Notes: a model not told the origin generated them from the sequence alone. DNA of 35,144 nucleotides from JADLGJ01 sp031423615 (GCA_031423615.1 JANPFV010000028.1:1-35144); one strand, 5' to 3'; shown: positions 1 through 8,844, numbered from the stretch's first letter. Made by a program: numbers and translations.

Positions 1-849
1 CGCAGGGAGGAAATTCTTATTCCTCAATATTTATGTTATTCCATGGTGTCGGCCCTGGGCCGGGTCAGTTTTCCTGTCCTGGTTCCGTCGGATAATACCC
101 GGGCGATTTTGGTATATCATCAGTTCGGATTTCCTCAGGACATGGCCGCGATTGAAAAGACCGCTCGAAAAAAAAACTGGAAGATCATTAACGATTGTGC
201 CAATACCGTCTTTACAAAGGTGGACGGCCAATTCTTAACGGGATGGGGAGATGCGGGGATTTTAAGTTTTTCCAAATTGTATCCTGTCCTTTTGGGTGGA
301 GGGATAATCACCAAGGATCCCATTTTGTGTCGAGTCCTGGCGCATAAAATGCGCCACATCACCATCGTTGAACGAAGAAAAATTAAAACCATTTTTCAGG
401 GCTTCAAAAATCATCAGAAGTCCCCTACCGAAGAAACTTTAAATACAATTTACGAAAGCCAGGGTTCCTTGCCGCAAATTGTTGCCCCGCCTCCAGCCAT
501 TCGCCGGTATTTGCCGGTTTCAAAGGCGCAAATCGAAAAAGATATAGAACATCGCAAAAAACTTTGGTTGATGGTAAGTTCTTTACTGCCGCAGGCGGTC
601 TGCCGTCTTCCCAATGTAGAGCTTGTTCCTTTTGCTATTCCTCTGAGGGCGCCGGAGAAAATCTTGCAAGAAACAGCCGCTTTTGCCGCCCGACAATTTG
701 GCGCATTAGCTCCTATTTTACATTTTGACTTTAACTGTAATATGTTAAAGCCCAATTATCAAAAAGCCCTGGTGCTGGGTTGCCATGAACAATGGCGGTC
801 TGACATTGTCGAAAAAATATGTCTTTATCTTCAAAGAAAAATAAAATGA
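1..849 (+). CDS. DegT/DnrJ/EryC1/StrS-family aminotransferase-like protein (5' partial)
   Basis: The frame is open from base 1, so the true start is probably upstream; the ATG at 43 lies inside family-like sequence. The visible part resembles the middle and C-terminal portions of fold-type I, PLP-dependent sugar aminotransferases, which transfer an amino group to keto-sugar nucleotides. Supporting motifs are a VYHQFGFPQDM segment, an INDCA segment whose Asp would contact the PLP ring nitrogen, and GDAGILSFSK, with the expected Schiff-base Lys encoded at 274-276. The C-terminal half (about 450-849) is divergent, so a non-canonical substrate or a degenerate enzyme is possible. The stop overlaps the next ATG (ATGA), which indicates translational coupling with the acetyltransferase. 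Together the pair would suit N-acylation of an amino sugar. Family assignment is fairly secure; the substrate is unknown. Confidence 0.72.
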   Translation, partial: RREEILIPQYLCYSMVSALGRVSFPVLVPSDNTRAILVYHQFGFPQDMAAIEKTARKKNWKIINDCANTVFTKVDGQFLTGWGDAGILSFSKLYPVLLGGGIITKDPILCRVLAHKMRHITIVERRKIKTIFQGFKNHQKSPTEETLNTIYESQGSLPQIVAPPPAIRRYLPVSKAQIEKDIEHRKKLWLMVSSLLPQAVCRLPNVELVPFAIPLRAPEKILQETAAFAARQFGALAPILHFDFNCNMLKPNYQKALVLGCHEQWRSDIVEKICLYLQRKIK

Positions 850-1763
850 CTTTCAAAGTCATTGTCCCTGAGAAAATCGATACCCGTGAGGTCCTTGATT
901 TTCTGGCGAATGTTTATGGACCGACGTACGACAAGGCTTATAGAATATTTTCATCCGTATTTTTGGGCGAGCCTTCTTTTAAGCCGGACAATTTTATTTT
1001 GGCCCGTGAGACTAACGGGCAACTCGTGGGAGTTATGCGCATCGTGGAACGGGAAATCTGGGTTGCTGGGGCTAAGCTGACATCCGGCGGAATATCTTCC
1101 GTTGCGGTCCATCCGGATTGGCGAAGGCAAGGGGTGTGTTCTGCGATGATGAAACGATCCGTTCAAGAAATGTCCCGACGGGGAATGGATATTTCGGTTT
1201 TACACGGTCGAAAGGTTCTGGACGGATTTTACACCCGTTTTGGATATCGGGGGATAGGACGATATATCGATCTGAGGTTCATCGACTTAACCGAGTCGCC
1301 CGTTCTTTTAAAAACCGAAAAGTATAAGCCCGGGCATAAAAAACTTTGTTATCGGATGTATAAAAAGAATTATCACTCTTTGCCTGGATCATTTAATCGC
1401 TCCCCCGCCATTTGGAATTGGTTGTTGAAACGTATAGAAAGCGGGGTTTTCCCGGCGGTTATAACAATCGTCAAGAGCGGAAAGATCCCGGCCGGTTACA
1501 TCGTGGTTAAGGACCAGAAATTGATTGAAATTGCTGTCCCCGCTAAATTTTATCCGGCGGTTATCTCGTGGTTTAAGCACCGCAATTTGGAATCGGTCAG
1601 CCTTCATCCGGGTCACCCTTTTTTTGATTATTGTCGGCGTCATTACAGTACGATTTTTCAGGAGCGCCGGCCTTTAAACGGGGGTTATATGATGCGCGCG
1701 ATAAAGAAAAATCCCCGTCTTGAGGATATATGTTTTCATACCAGCGTTTTAGATGAGGTATAA
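846..1763 (+). CDS. GNAT-family N-acetyltransferase
   Basis: The protein is about 305 aa. The start at 846 is preferred because it forms an ATGA overlap with the upstream gene; an in-frame ATG at 819 would add nine Lys/Ser-rich residues. The N-terminal half has the GNAT core: a beta strand ending in SSVAVHPDWRRQGV (motif A, the acetyl-CoA pyrophosphate loop of R/Q-x-x-G type) followed by a helix and DISVLHG. FYTRFGYRGIG corresponds to motif B (FYxxxGF-type). The C-terminal half is a second, poorly conserved domain, and this layout recalls two-domain Eis-like predicted acetyltransferases. By family it moves an acyl group from acyl-CoA to an amine. Next to a sugar aminotransferase it may acylate an amino sugar, but that is inference. 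Its stop codon abuts the ATG of the next gene. Confidence 0.75.
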   Translation: MTFKVIVPEKIDTREVLDFLANVYGPTYDKAYRIFSSVFLGEPSFKPDNFILARETNGQLVGVMRIVEREIWVAGAKLTSGGISSVAVHPDWRRQGVCSAMMKRSVQEMSRRGMDISVLHGRKVLDGFYTRFGYRGIGRYIDLRFIDLTESPVLLKTEKYKPGHKKLCYRMYKKNYHSLPGSFNRSPAIWNWLLKRIESGVFPAVITIVKSGKIPAGYIVVKDQKLIEIAVPAKFYPAVISWFKHRNLESVSLHPGHPFFDYCRRHYSTIFQERRPLNGGYMMRAIKKNPRLEDICFHTSVLDEV

Positions 1764-3788
1764 ATGGAGAAGCCTGTAATTATTTTTGATTCTTTCCAAG
1801 GTGTCGATCCCACGGCTTTGCGATGGCTGGTTGATACAGGAAGGTCGGTGTTTGTTGTCGAACCTTTTATTGCCTATCACCGGGTGCGGGCGAAATATGC
1901 GGGTTATCCCAAAGATTTTCCTGCTTTTGTGAAAGGGCATATCAAAACCGGAAAGATCAAGCTCATTCCCGCGGCGAGTTTTGACGCTAAAACGATTTAT
2001 GTCCAGGCGGCCGATCTCGCTGTGGAGGCCGTTGTTGCAGTTTTTCCATCCTATGCTTTAAAATTTAAGAATTTATTTGAATTTATTCAATCGACTCTCG
2101 GTGCTGAGACAGCCCTGAATGCTTTTAAGAATTATTTGTCACAACGTTTGGCGGAATTTTATGGATTAAATATTTTTTTGTATCGGCTGGAAAAACAATT
2201 CCCTGGGCAGGATATTTTATTTTTCTCCGATGTGAATGTCCGCCAGTATCATGATCTGGCAGATCTCTTGCGAAAAAACCGTCAAACCTGTTATGAGTCC
2301 ACGCGAGTGTCTTTCCCGTCAAGTATGGAAAGATATGCCTTTGATGAGCAAGTGAAAAACAGCTTCTTTATGATTTCGGTTTTATTTGTGCAATGCCTTT
2401 TGGGTTTTGGAATGGATCTTTGGCGCTGGTTAGATCGCCGGTCCCCGGCCTTAAAGAAATATAAATACGGGATAACGGTCATCGCTCCCGGACGGCAGTT
2501 AAAGAATGCTTATGGGCGCGCTGATTTTCTCGTCGATAACGAAATAATCCATGAAAAAGAAGTTGTTTATCTTCCCTTGGCCACTCTGAGCGCCGAACAG
2601 AAAAGAATTCTAAGCCAGCTGCCCGGTAACGTGTATGAACCGCCCAATCCTAAAAGATTTTTTTCTCATGGGGTGGCCTGGCTGAAACTTTTTCTTATCG
2701 GGATAGGAAATGGGTTTCCTTTTAACGGCGGTGAAATGAAAACGGCGTATCTGATTTTATCACGTTACTTTCTTTGGAAGCACACCCTTAAGCAAATTCA
2801 TTTTCAACATTTAATAACCCATTGTGATTTCGGCAGCAATCATGTCGGAAGAAATATTGCGCTTAAACAGGCGGGGGTAGAGACATGGTATTTTACCGAT
2901 TCGATGAATATCGGTTGCAGCTGGCGGCAGGAAGGGATTAACGGTCAAATGCGCCATCCCTTTTGGACGTATTTGACATACGATCACTTTGTGACATGGA
3001 GCGAAGGAATAAAGGAGTTTTTTCAATCCCATCCCAATGATATTCAACAGTATCATGTCGTCGGCTGTTTATGGAGTCAGAACGATAGCAAAAGTGCCGC
3101 TCCCGACATTTTAAGGAAGAGCATGGACCCCGACAAACGGTTTTTTATCATTGGTGCATTTGACACCACCTATTCTCTGAACGGTTATGCCACTTACGAG
3201 GAAGGGATTTTATTTGCCCAACATTTGCTGGAAATGGTCAAACGTGAAGAAGATGTTGTGGTTGTTTTAAAAGAGAAAAAGGACCGTACCATTCATGACT
3301 GCCTTGATCCGGATCTGACGCCTAGGTTTCTTGAAATTTATGAGTCTTTAGCTCAACATCCGCGCATCAAGGTTTTTTCACGCTTGGCTAATACGGGGGA
3401 GTTGTTAGACAGCGTGGACATGGTGATTTCCTTTCCGTTTACCTCGACGACATTTGAAGCCTTAAGCCGCCGTGTTCCCGCCCTATGGCATGATCCGTGG
3501 GGTTGTTATCAGGACACCCCTTACGGAAAATTTGGGCAGGTGATGACGCATGGATTTGATCATCTGCTCGCAAAAGTCCGGCAAGTTAAAACCCATTCAC
3601 GGGAAGAATTTTTTGCCAGCGTCGATTTCTCGTCAAATCTCATGGACCCTTTTAATGACCGAAAATCGGTGGAGCGCTTTCGGCGTCTTCTGGTTTGCGG
3701 AAAGGAAGAATTTCTCTATCCCAAAATCCAAGAATTAACTAAAATAACGCGATGTGCGAGTTTTTCTGATCCGGCGAGTCCTTTTTAG
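1764..3788 (+). CDS. polysaccharide biosynthesis PFTS-motif protein (first copy)
   Basis: This 674-aa protein belongs to the poorly characterised surface-polysaccharide family named for a Pro-Phe-Thr-Ser motif, seen here in ISFPFTSTTFEALS at residues 558-561. The C-terminal third looks like a GT-B-type nucleotide-sugar domain: a VVVVLKEKKDR strand, the PFTS/FEAL loop, then VPALWHDPWG. That resembles the C-terminal pattern of capsule and O-antigen transferases, so a glycosyltransferase role is inferred. A hydrophobic stretch around residues 200-220 could be a membrane contact. The ATG directly follows the preceding stop, with a GAGGT ribosome-binding site overlapping that gene's end. The last residues (SDPASPF, stop) are encoded within the left arm of a long inverted repeat, so the natural C-terminus may have been altered. 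A second family member lies at 11478-13298. Confidence 0.68.
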   Translation: MEKPVIIFDSFQGVDPTALRWLVDTGRSVFVVEPFIAYHRVRAKYAGYPKDFPAFVKGHIKTGKIKLIPAASFDAKTIYVQAADLAVEAVVAVFPSYALKFKNLFEFIQSTLGAETALNAFKNYLSQRLAEFYGLNIFLYRLEKQFPGQDILFFSDVNVRQYHDLADLLRKNRQTCYESTRVSFPSSMERYAFDEQVKNSFFMISVLFVQCLLGFGMDLWRWLDRRSPALKKYKYGITVIAPGRQLKNAYGRADFLVDNEIIHEKEVVYLPLATLSAEQKRILSQLPGNVYEPPNPKRFFSHGVAWLKLFLIGIGNGFPFNGGEMKTAYLILSRYFLWKHTLKQIHFQHLITHCDFGSNHVGRNIALKQAGVETWYFTDSMNIGCSWRQEGINGQMRHPFWTYLTYDHFVTWSEGIKEFFQSHPNDIQQYHVVGCLWSQNDSKSAAPDILRKSMDPDKRFFIIGAFDTTYSLNGYATYEEGILFAQHLLEMVKREEDVVVVLKEKKDRTIHDCLDPDLTPRFLEIYESLAQHPRIKVFSRLANTGELLDSVDMVISFPFTSTTFEALSRRVPALWHDPWGCYQDTPYGKFGQVMTHGFDHLLAKVRQVKTHSREEFFASVDFSSNLMDPFNDRKSVERFRRLLVCGKEEFLYPKIQELTKITRCASFSDPASPF

Positions 3789-3849
3789 GCGAATAGCGCC
3801 ATAGAGGCGCAAAACAAATGAGCCTCAAAAGGACTCGTCGGATCAGAAA
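3763..3849. repeat. 28-bp imperfect inverted repeat spanning the stop codon of the PFTS gene
   Basis: Arms at 3763-3790 and 3822-3849 are reverse complements with two differences, one of which would be a G-U wobble in RNA. The 31-base loop contains a further 5-bp stem (GCGCC at 3796-3800, GGCGC at 3806-3810). The stop TAG (3786-3788) sits in the left arm. No T-run follows the right arm, so it is not a textbook intrinsic terminator. It could end or process the upstream transcript, or be a small palindromic or MITE-like repeat. I saw no clear target duplication at its edges. The rest of the gap to 3935 shows only a ribosome-binding site and no convincing promoter. Confidence 0.8.
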
Positions 3850-3922
3850 GCATCATTCCTAACGATAGATTAAAACTTGTACACGGTGTAAAATAGGGTC
3901 TCAACGGGCTAACGGCGTAAAT

Positions 3923-3928
3923 AAGGAG
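3923..3928 (+). promoter_or_regulatory. ribosome-binding site supporting a TTG start
   Basis: AAGGAG lies 7 bases before the TTG at 3936. No ATG or GTG occurs at the conserved N-terminus of the aminotransferase (KEIPWSKFYYNEDEKK), so this site decides the TTG start. Confidence 0.7.
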
Positions 3929-3935
3929 TCGTAAT

Positions 3936-5081
3936 TTGAAAGAAATCCCGTGGTCAAAATTTTATTACAACGAAGACGAAAAAAAGCAAGTCTTGGAAGT
4001 TTTTGCGACCGGCTGGTTCTCATCGGGCCCTAAGGTGGAAGAATTAGAAAAGCGTATGGCCGAATATGTCGGCGTTAAATACGCCGTTGCCATGAGCACA
4101 GGGACGGCTGCGCTGGACGTGGCCCTTAAAATTCTGGGAGTGCAAAGTGAACATGAAGTGATTATTCCCGCCATGACCTATATCGCCACGGCGAATGCGG
4201 TTTCTTATCAGAATGCGGTTCCGGTTTTTGCTGATATTGATCCGCAAACATATACCATCAATCCGGGGGAAATTGAGCGGTTGATAACACCGCAAACTCG
4301 TTGTATCATTCCCGTCGATTATGCCGGTCATGCGGCCGACTATGATCGCATCAATACCATAGCCCGCAAACACAAGATTGCCGTGTTAGAAGACGGCGCT
4401 CCTGGATTGTGTGGCGAATACAAAGGCAGGAAATTGTGTTCTTTCGGGGATATGGCGATCACGAGTTTTCATGTGGCAAAGATTTTTTCCACGATCGAGG
4501 GCGGGATGCTGTTTACCAATAATAAAGAGCATTATAAACGAGCCCGTATTATCCGCTGGCAGGGTGAAGACCCGGTCAAGAAATATTATCATCCCGAAGT
4601 GGGATTCAATTACCGGATGACCGATTTGCATGCCGCCATCGGTTTGGCCCAGACTTCCCCGCAACGTATGAGCGCAGTTTTGAATCACCGTCGTCAAGGC
4701 GCCCAATATTATTTAAAACGATTGGCAAACGTCCCGGGAATGACCCTGCCGTTTGTTTCACCCGACTGTGTGCATCCGTGGTTTTTGTTCCCGGTATTGG
4801 TTCCGTCCCGTGACAAAATTCAGCAATTTCTCCTTGATCATGGCGTGAAAGCCAACGTTTCTTGGCCGCTGCCCATTTACAAGCAGGAAGCCTATGCGGC
4901 CTATCGGCACTGCTTTTGTCCTGTTGCGGAAAAGGTCACGGCATCGGTTTTATGTTTACCCTTGTTTTATCAGATCACCCGAGAAGAACAGGATTATGTG
5001 ATTGAAATGCTTCTCAGAGGTTTTAAAAAATTTGCCTTTTCAGGGACTAAAAAAGACTCAACAAAGGTCATCCATGTTTAA
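3936..5081 (+). CDS. DegT/DnrJ/EryC1/StrS-family PLP-dependent sugar aminotransferase
   Basis: The protein is 381 aa, normal for the family, with a TTG start behind AAGGAG. It shows the full set of family landmarks: an N-terminal WSKFYYNEDEKKQVLEVFATG segment split around GWFSSGPKVEELE, the MSTGTAALDVAL phosphate loop, PAMTYIATANAV, LEDGAPGLCGEY (Asp for PLP), and SFHVAK with the Schiff-base Lys at residue 182. GFNYRMTDLHAAIGLAQ follows, as in ArnB, PseC and SpsC. The family aminates keto sugars on nucleotides. The last 8 bases overlap the NeuB-type synthase gene, so an amino sugar destined for a nonulosonate is likely, by analogy with spsC-spsE in Bacillus sps operons and with legionaminate loci. 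Note LEDGAPGLC where many relatives have EDaAqa. The exact substrate is not resolvable from sequence. Confidence 0.9.
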   Translation: MKEIPWSKFYYNEDEKKQVLEVFATGWFSSGPKVEELEKRMAEYVGVKYAVAMSTGTAALDVALKILGVQSEHEVIIPAMTYIATANAVSYQNAVPVFADIDPQTYTINPGEIERLITPQTRCIIPVDYAGHAADYDRINTIARKHKIAVLEDGAPGLCGEYKGRKLCSFGDMAITSFHVAKIFSTIEGGMLFTNNKEHYKRARIIRWQGEDPVKKYYHPEVGFNYRMTDLHAAIGLAQTSPQRMSAVLNHRRQGAQYYLKRLANVPGMTLPFVSPDCVHPWFLFPVLVPSRDKIQQFLLDHGVKANVSWPLPIYKQEAYAAYRHCFCPVAEKVTASVLCLPLFYQITREEQDYVIEMLLRGFKKFAFSGTKKDSTKVIHV

Positions 5082-6144
5082 TTTTGCAAAGAAGATCAAG
5101 ATAGGACCGAGGTTCATCGCCCAAACTGAGCCGGTCTTTATCATCGCGGAAGCTGGAGTCAATCATAACGGCGATGTTAACCGCGCGAGGGAAATGATAA
5201 AAATTGCAAAAGCGGCCGGCGTAGACGCTATAAAATTCCAGAGTTTTAAAACCGAAAACATTATTGTTCCTTCTGCGCCTAAATCGACCTATCATATTAA
5301 GACGACCGGCTCCCGGCAATCGTGGTACGATCTCTTAAAGACCCAAGAATTGAGTCGGGAAGCTCACAAAATTTTAATGGATGACTGCCAGCGTGCCGGG
5401 ATCATTTTTCTTTCTACCCCTTATGATCAGGAGAGCGCCGATATGCTCTCAGAGTTGGGGGTTTGCGCATTCAAAGTTGCTTCAACCGACACCAACAACA
5501 TTCCGTTTTTGCGTTATCTGGCCGGTAAAAAAGTCCCGATCATTCTTTCTACGGGAATGTCTTCGATATTGGAAGTCGAAGAAAGTCTCGGCGCTTTGGC
5601 GTCGGCCGGAGGGAGTGAAGTCCTACTAACGCATTGCACGTCCAATTATCCTGCCCCTTTGCGCGAGGTTAATTTACGGGCCATAGCAACACTGCGAAAT
5701 AAATTTTCCATTTTAGTCGGTTATTCTGACCATACCCCCGGCGTTGTAAACCCGGTCGCCGCTACGGCGCTGGGGGCTGTTCTTTACGAAAAACATTTTA
5801 CTCTGGATAAAACCCTGCCGGGCCCCGATCATCCGGCTTCTTTGAGTCCAGACGAACTTGTCCATTTAGTCAAACTCATCCGCGAGACGGAAACGGCTTT
5901 AGGAATCGCAGAAAAAATATGCACGGAATGTGAGCAAGAGAACCGCTTAAAATTAAGGAAGGGCCTTATTTCGACGCAGTTTATTCCCGCTCATTCTGTG
6001 ATACGGGAAAACATGATGACCATCAAAAGGCCCGGCTTTGGGTTAGCGCCAAAATATTTCGATATTATTCAAGGAAAGAAAACGCGGCAGAATATCGATG
6101 TCAATACTCCCATCAACCACGCCGATATTCTCTGGGAGGATTGA
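5074..6144 (+). CDS. N-acetylneuraminate synthase family protein (NeuB/SpsE/LegI type)
   Basis: The protein is about 356 aa. The start at 5074 overlaps the aminotransferase stop by 8 bases and has AAAGG upstream; an earlier in-frame start at 5002 would add 24 residues encoded inside the preceding gene. The family condenses phosphoenolpyruvate with a 6-carbon N-acyl sugar to form a nine-carbon nonulosonic acid in the cytoplasm. Diagnostic motifs are IIAEAGVNHNGD, AIKFQSFKTENI, FLSTPYD, KVASTDTNNIPFL, ILSTGMSS, LTHCTSNYPAP, GYSDHTPG and EKHFTLDKTLPGPDHPASL. The C-terminal SAF (antifreeze-like) domain carries IKRPGFGLAP. All are typical of active NulO synthases. Which sugar is made (sialic, legionaminic, pseudaminic or other) cannot be told. 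The hydrolysing epimerase and dehydratase of known pathways are not in the window. Confidence 0.9.
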   Translation: MFNFAKKIKIGPRFIAQTEPVFIIAEAGVNHNGDVNRAREMIKIAKAAGVDAIKFQSFKTENIIVPSAPKSTYHIKTTGSRQSWYDLLKTQELSREAHKILMDDCQRAGIIFLSTPYDQESADMLSELGVCAFKVASTDTNNIPFLRYLAGKKVPIILSTGMSSILEVEESLGALASAGGSEVLLTHCTSNYPAPLREVNLRAIATLRNKFSILVGYSDHTPGVVNPVAATALGAVLYEKHFTLDKTLPGPDHPASLSPDELVHLVKLIRETETALGIAEKICTECEQENRLKLRKGLISTQFIPAHSVIRENMMTIKRPGFGLAPKYFDIIQGKKTRQNIDVNTPINHADILWED

Positions 6145-6879
6145 ATGTCGGAATTGTGTAAAGATTTTTTCCAGCCTGAATTTATCGATAAAATCAAACG
6201 CGTCCGAGAGTTTGAAGCCCAACGTAACCATCAGGAGGACATGTACCGAAAACCGTTACAAAAGAAAAGAGCAGAGGCGGTGGAATTATTAATTAAAGAA
6301 AATGTTCCCGGAAAGACATTTCTGGAAATAGGTTGTGCGGAAGGACTTTTTTGTAATGTCGCCGTAAAAAGCGGCGCGGTAAGTTCCCTGGGCGTGGATA
6401 TTGTAAAAGAAAAAATTATACGGGCCCAAACAGCCTACCCTGACTGTCAGTTTATTGTGGCCAGCGCCGAGAATCCTTTGCCGTTGACTCTTAAGTATGA
6501 CGTTGTCCTTTGTGCCGAAGTTTTACAGCACATGGTGGATTATCCGCGGTGTGTCCAAAACATCATTGCAACTTTGGCTCCGCAGGGAATTGTTATCATT
6601 TCGGTGCCGAATTTATCGACTTGCGGTGAAACAGAATTTGCCAAAATCTCAGCGCAAATGACACCGGAAGAATTATTACGGGAGATCGGTGGAGCAAGCT
6701 TCGGTAAGCAGAATGCGCTGTGGAAATTCAACACCGTTAAACTGGCCGGTGAAATTTGTAAATGGGGGGATATGAAATTGTTGGAATTCGTTAAAGTGGG
6801 TGCCGAGCCTTTGGGGCACCAATCCAAGGAGCAAGCTGAGAATATTTTTACCGTCATGAGTTTTCAAAAATATTTTTAA
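6145..6879 (+). CDS. class I SAM-dependent methyltransferase
   Basis: The 244-aa protein starts immediately after the stop of the synthase gene, with GGGAGG upstream. Motif I of the Rossmann methyltransferase fold is clear: TFLEIGCAEGLF at residues 58-69. An acidic strand end (LGVDIVKEKI) for ribose binding and YDVVLCAEVLQHM (motif IV region) follow, then APQGIVIISVPN. The N-terminal 50 residues are charged and helical, with no membrane segment. By family it transfers a methyl group from S-adenosylmethionine. Placed between a NulO synthase and sugar-modifying genes, a sugar hydroxyl, amine or carboxylate is a plausible acceptor, but this is inference. It is followed by a 66-base gap, the largest break between here and 17157. 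Confidence 0.82.
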   Translation: MSELCKDFFQPEFIDKIKRVREFEAQRNHQEDMYRKPLQKKRAEAVELLIKENVPGKTFLEIGCAEGLFCNVAVKSGAVSSLGVDIVKEKIIRAQTAYPDCQFIVASAENPLPLTLKYDVVLCAEVLQHMVDYPRCVQNIIATLAPQGIVIISVPNLSTCGETEFAKISAQMTPEELLREIGGASFGKQNALWKFNTVKLAGEICKWGDMKLLEFVKVGAEPLGHQSKEQAENIFTVMSFQKYF

Positions 6880-6945
6880 GTTATCCAGGCAATTGTAAAA
6901 GGGTGTCAGTTTAAATCATCTGCAATCTTAAAAGTTAGGGGTCCT

Positions 6946-7806
6946 ATGTCCGCGTATGTTTCTACCACCGTTTTTCCGAATAGCACGTCCGTTGAGAGTG
7001 CCATCGAATCGCTCTTGGATCTGGGAATCCACAATATTGAATTAGGGTCGGTGCATAACCATGAAGAAAACATTATGGCCACCATCGCGCATTACGACGC
7101 CAAGTTTTTGACCCACAATTTTTTTCCGCCCGCGCCCGGTCGGTTGGTCCTCAATATCGCGTCAGCGGATGAAAAAATCCGTAAGGCGAGCATGGTTTTT
7201 ATCAAAGAGGCCATCGATTTTGCGGAAAAGATGGATATCCCGCTTTATACCATCCATCCGGGATTTGTGGCTGATCCCGTTGGAGAAAGTGATTTGACGG
7301 ACAACCACGATTTTCGTTTTGCTCCCGACGCCACCGGCGATGCCAAGACCGCTTTTGAAAATTTTCTCAATAGCATTTATGAAATTGACAAATATTTGGA
7401 ACATAAAGACGTTAAAGTTGCGGTTGAAACCCAGGGCGCGGTCGAAAAGAAAGACCTGGTTCTGCTCGCCCGTCCGCAAGAATTGGACAAATTCTTAAAA
7501 ACCGTAATAAGTGAGAAGATCGGTCTCAATTTGAATCTGGGCCATTTGAATCTAGCCGCCACAGCCTGGGGATTTGACCGCAAAGAGTTTGTCGAGAAGG
7601 CCAAGCAAGATATTTTCGCGGTGGAGGTGACCCACAATGAAGGTGTTAATGATGAACACAAGCCGTTAAAAGCTAAGAGCTGGTATTTGGAAATTTTAAA
7701 GGATGAATTCTTTAGAACGGTCCCGGTGATTTTTGAGGGACGTTTCACAAATGAGAATGACATCCTGGATTCCTTTAATATGCTCGCGTCGATCGTCGGA
7801 GAGTAA
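6946..7806 (+). CDS. sugar phosphate isomerase/epimerase-like TIM-barrel protein
   Basis: The 286-aa protein matches the xylose isomerase-like (AP endonuclease 2 superfamily) TIM-barrel pattern. Strand ends carry putative metal or substrate ligands: NIELGS near the N-terminus, TIHPGF, VAVETQG, LNLNLGHLN, AVEVTHNEG and VIFEGRF at the C-terminus. The His and Glu residues at the last four strand ends would form the usual divalent-metal site. The family interconverts keto and aldo sugars or epimerises them, so here it could supply or rearrange the hexose skeleton for the neighbouring amino-sugar route. AGGGG lies 4-5 bases before the ATG, supporting the start. The upstream 66-base gap holds no convincing promoter. 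The specific reaction is unknown. Confidence 0.75.
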   Translation: MSAYVSTTVFPNSTSVESAIESLLDLGIHNIELGSVHNHEENIMATIAHYDAKFLTHNFFPPAPGRLVLNIASADEKIRKASMVFIKEAIDFAEKMDIPLYTIHPGFVADPVGESDLTDNHDFRFAPDATGDAKTAFENFLNSIYEIDKYLEHKDVKVAVETQGAVEKKDLVLLARPQELDKFLKTVISEKIGLNLNLGHLNLAATAWGFDRKEFVEKAKQDIFAVEVTHNEGVNDEHKPLKAKSWYLEILKDEFFRTVPVIFEGRFTNENDILDSFNMLASIVGE

Positions 7807-7809
7807 CGA

Positions 7810-8844
7810 ATGCCGAAGAAAGTCAAAGAACACTTTTCCAAATCTTTGGACATGCGCAAATTGGACCGCTCAGTGTCGTGGCGATTGAGCGCTGCGTCCC
7901 GTCGTAAAAAGGATGCTCGGCGCTTCGCCCAGAAAACATTGCGCGCTGATTGTCCCATTTGCGGCAAGCACCGGGCTTTACCTTTGGCCGTGATTTACGG
8001 GTTTAAATATGTGACTTGCCCTCAGTGCACCCATGTTTATGTTCAGAATATTCCTACCGCCGGTCGACTGAAAGCTTTCTATGAAAACACCATGAAACGT
8101 GTAGCCATGCGCCCTTCGGAAGACTTGACCCAGAAGAAAATGTATATGACGCGGGTCAATGATATTTCTTTGCCCAAGGTCGACTATATCACCAAAGGCT
8201 TGGGGCAAAAGGGGCTCTGGGTCGATATCGGTTGCGGTTCCGGTGAGTTGCTTTATGCGGCGCAAAAGCGGGGCTGGAAAACAATAGGTTATGAAATCGA
8301 TCCGCAGGAAATCCATTTGGCAAGGGATATCTTTGGTCTGGATGTCCGGCGCGGGTATCTAGATGAAAAGAATGCGGCGAAGATGCTTAAAGAGGCCGAC
8401 GTTATTTCTTTATTCAGTGTTTTGGAGCACGTGGCCGCGCCGGGTAAAATTCTTGATCTTGTCCGTCACTATGCAAAAAAAAGTGCCGCCCTCATACTTG
8501 AGCTCCCGCATCACCCGTCGGTGAGCGCCTATGTCAATATGGCTTTCCCGCGCACCGTGAGCCGGCATATGGTGCCGCCCAACCATCTGGGTCTTTTTAC
8601 GGACGAGTCAGTGAAAAGACTCCTGTCTCAAAATGGTTTTACCGCGACCCATATATGGTATTATGGACAAGATTTTTATGAACTGATCGGTACGATCGCG
8701 GCGTTGGCAGAGTTTGAAGATAAAAACTTCACCCAGAGGTTATTAGATGAAACCCAACAGTTTCAAAAAATTATTGATCAAAATAAATTGTGTGATGAAA
8801 TGATTGTTATCGCCAAGAGAAAAGGGAAGTCGCATGCCGAATAA
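7810..8844 (+). CDS. methyltransferase with N-terminal zinc ribbon
   Basis: The 344-aa protein has a basic N-terminus (about 45 residues), then a four-cysteine zinc ribbon (C48-P-I-C51 and C70-P-Q-C73), then a class I methyltransferase domain. Its SAM loop LWVDIGCGSGEL (136-147) is intact, and the acidic ribose-binding strand reads TIGYEIDPQE. ADVISLFSVLEHV and ILELPHHPS follow. This layout is shared by methyltransferases found in O-antigen and nucleotide-sugar loci; some act as C- or O-methyltransferases on deoxysugars. GGAGAG six bases upstream supports the start. The last 11 bases overlap the cytidylyltransferase gene. It is a clear paralogue of the protein at 18321-19337, which keeps the same layout but has lost the SAM loop. 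Confidence 0.82.
   Translation: MPKKVKEHFSKSLDMRKLDRSVSWRLSAASRRKKDARRFAQKTLRADCPICGKHRALPLAVIYGFKYVTCPQCTHVYVQNIPTAGRLKAFYENTMKRVAMRPSEDLTQKKMYMTRVNDISLPKVDYITKGLGQKGLWVDIGCGSGELLYAAQKRGWKTIGYEIDPQEIHLARDIFGLDVRRGYLDEKNAAKMLKEADVISLFSVLEHVAAPGKILDLVRHYAKKSAALILELPHHPSVSAYVNMAFPRTVSRHMVPPNHLGLFTDESVKRLLSQNGFTATHIWYYGQDFYELIGTIAALAEFEDKNFTQRLLDETQQFQKIIDQNKLCDEMIVIAKRKGKSHAE

Noticed and set aside
168..176. Nine-A run as a phase-variation tract
   Set aside because: Runs of 8-9 A or T are scattered through many genes here (for example near 12315, 13523, 25431 and 25768). They are not at gene starts, and all frames are intact.
3763..3849. Reading the inverted repeat as an intrinsic transcription terminator
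   Set aside because: The stem is long enough, but no T-run follows the right arm (it continues as GCATCATTCC), and the 31-base loop is larger than usual.
3871..3894. TTGTAC and TAAAAT as a promoter for the aminotransferase
   Set aside because: The spacing is only about 6 bases and no other -35 fits the TAAAAT at a proper distance.
6880..6945. TTGTAA / TTAAAT as a promoter before the TIM-barrel gene
   Set aside because: The spacing of about 12 bases is too short; the gap shows no other convincing pair.
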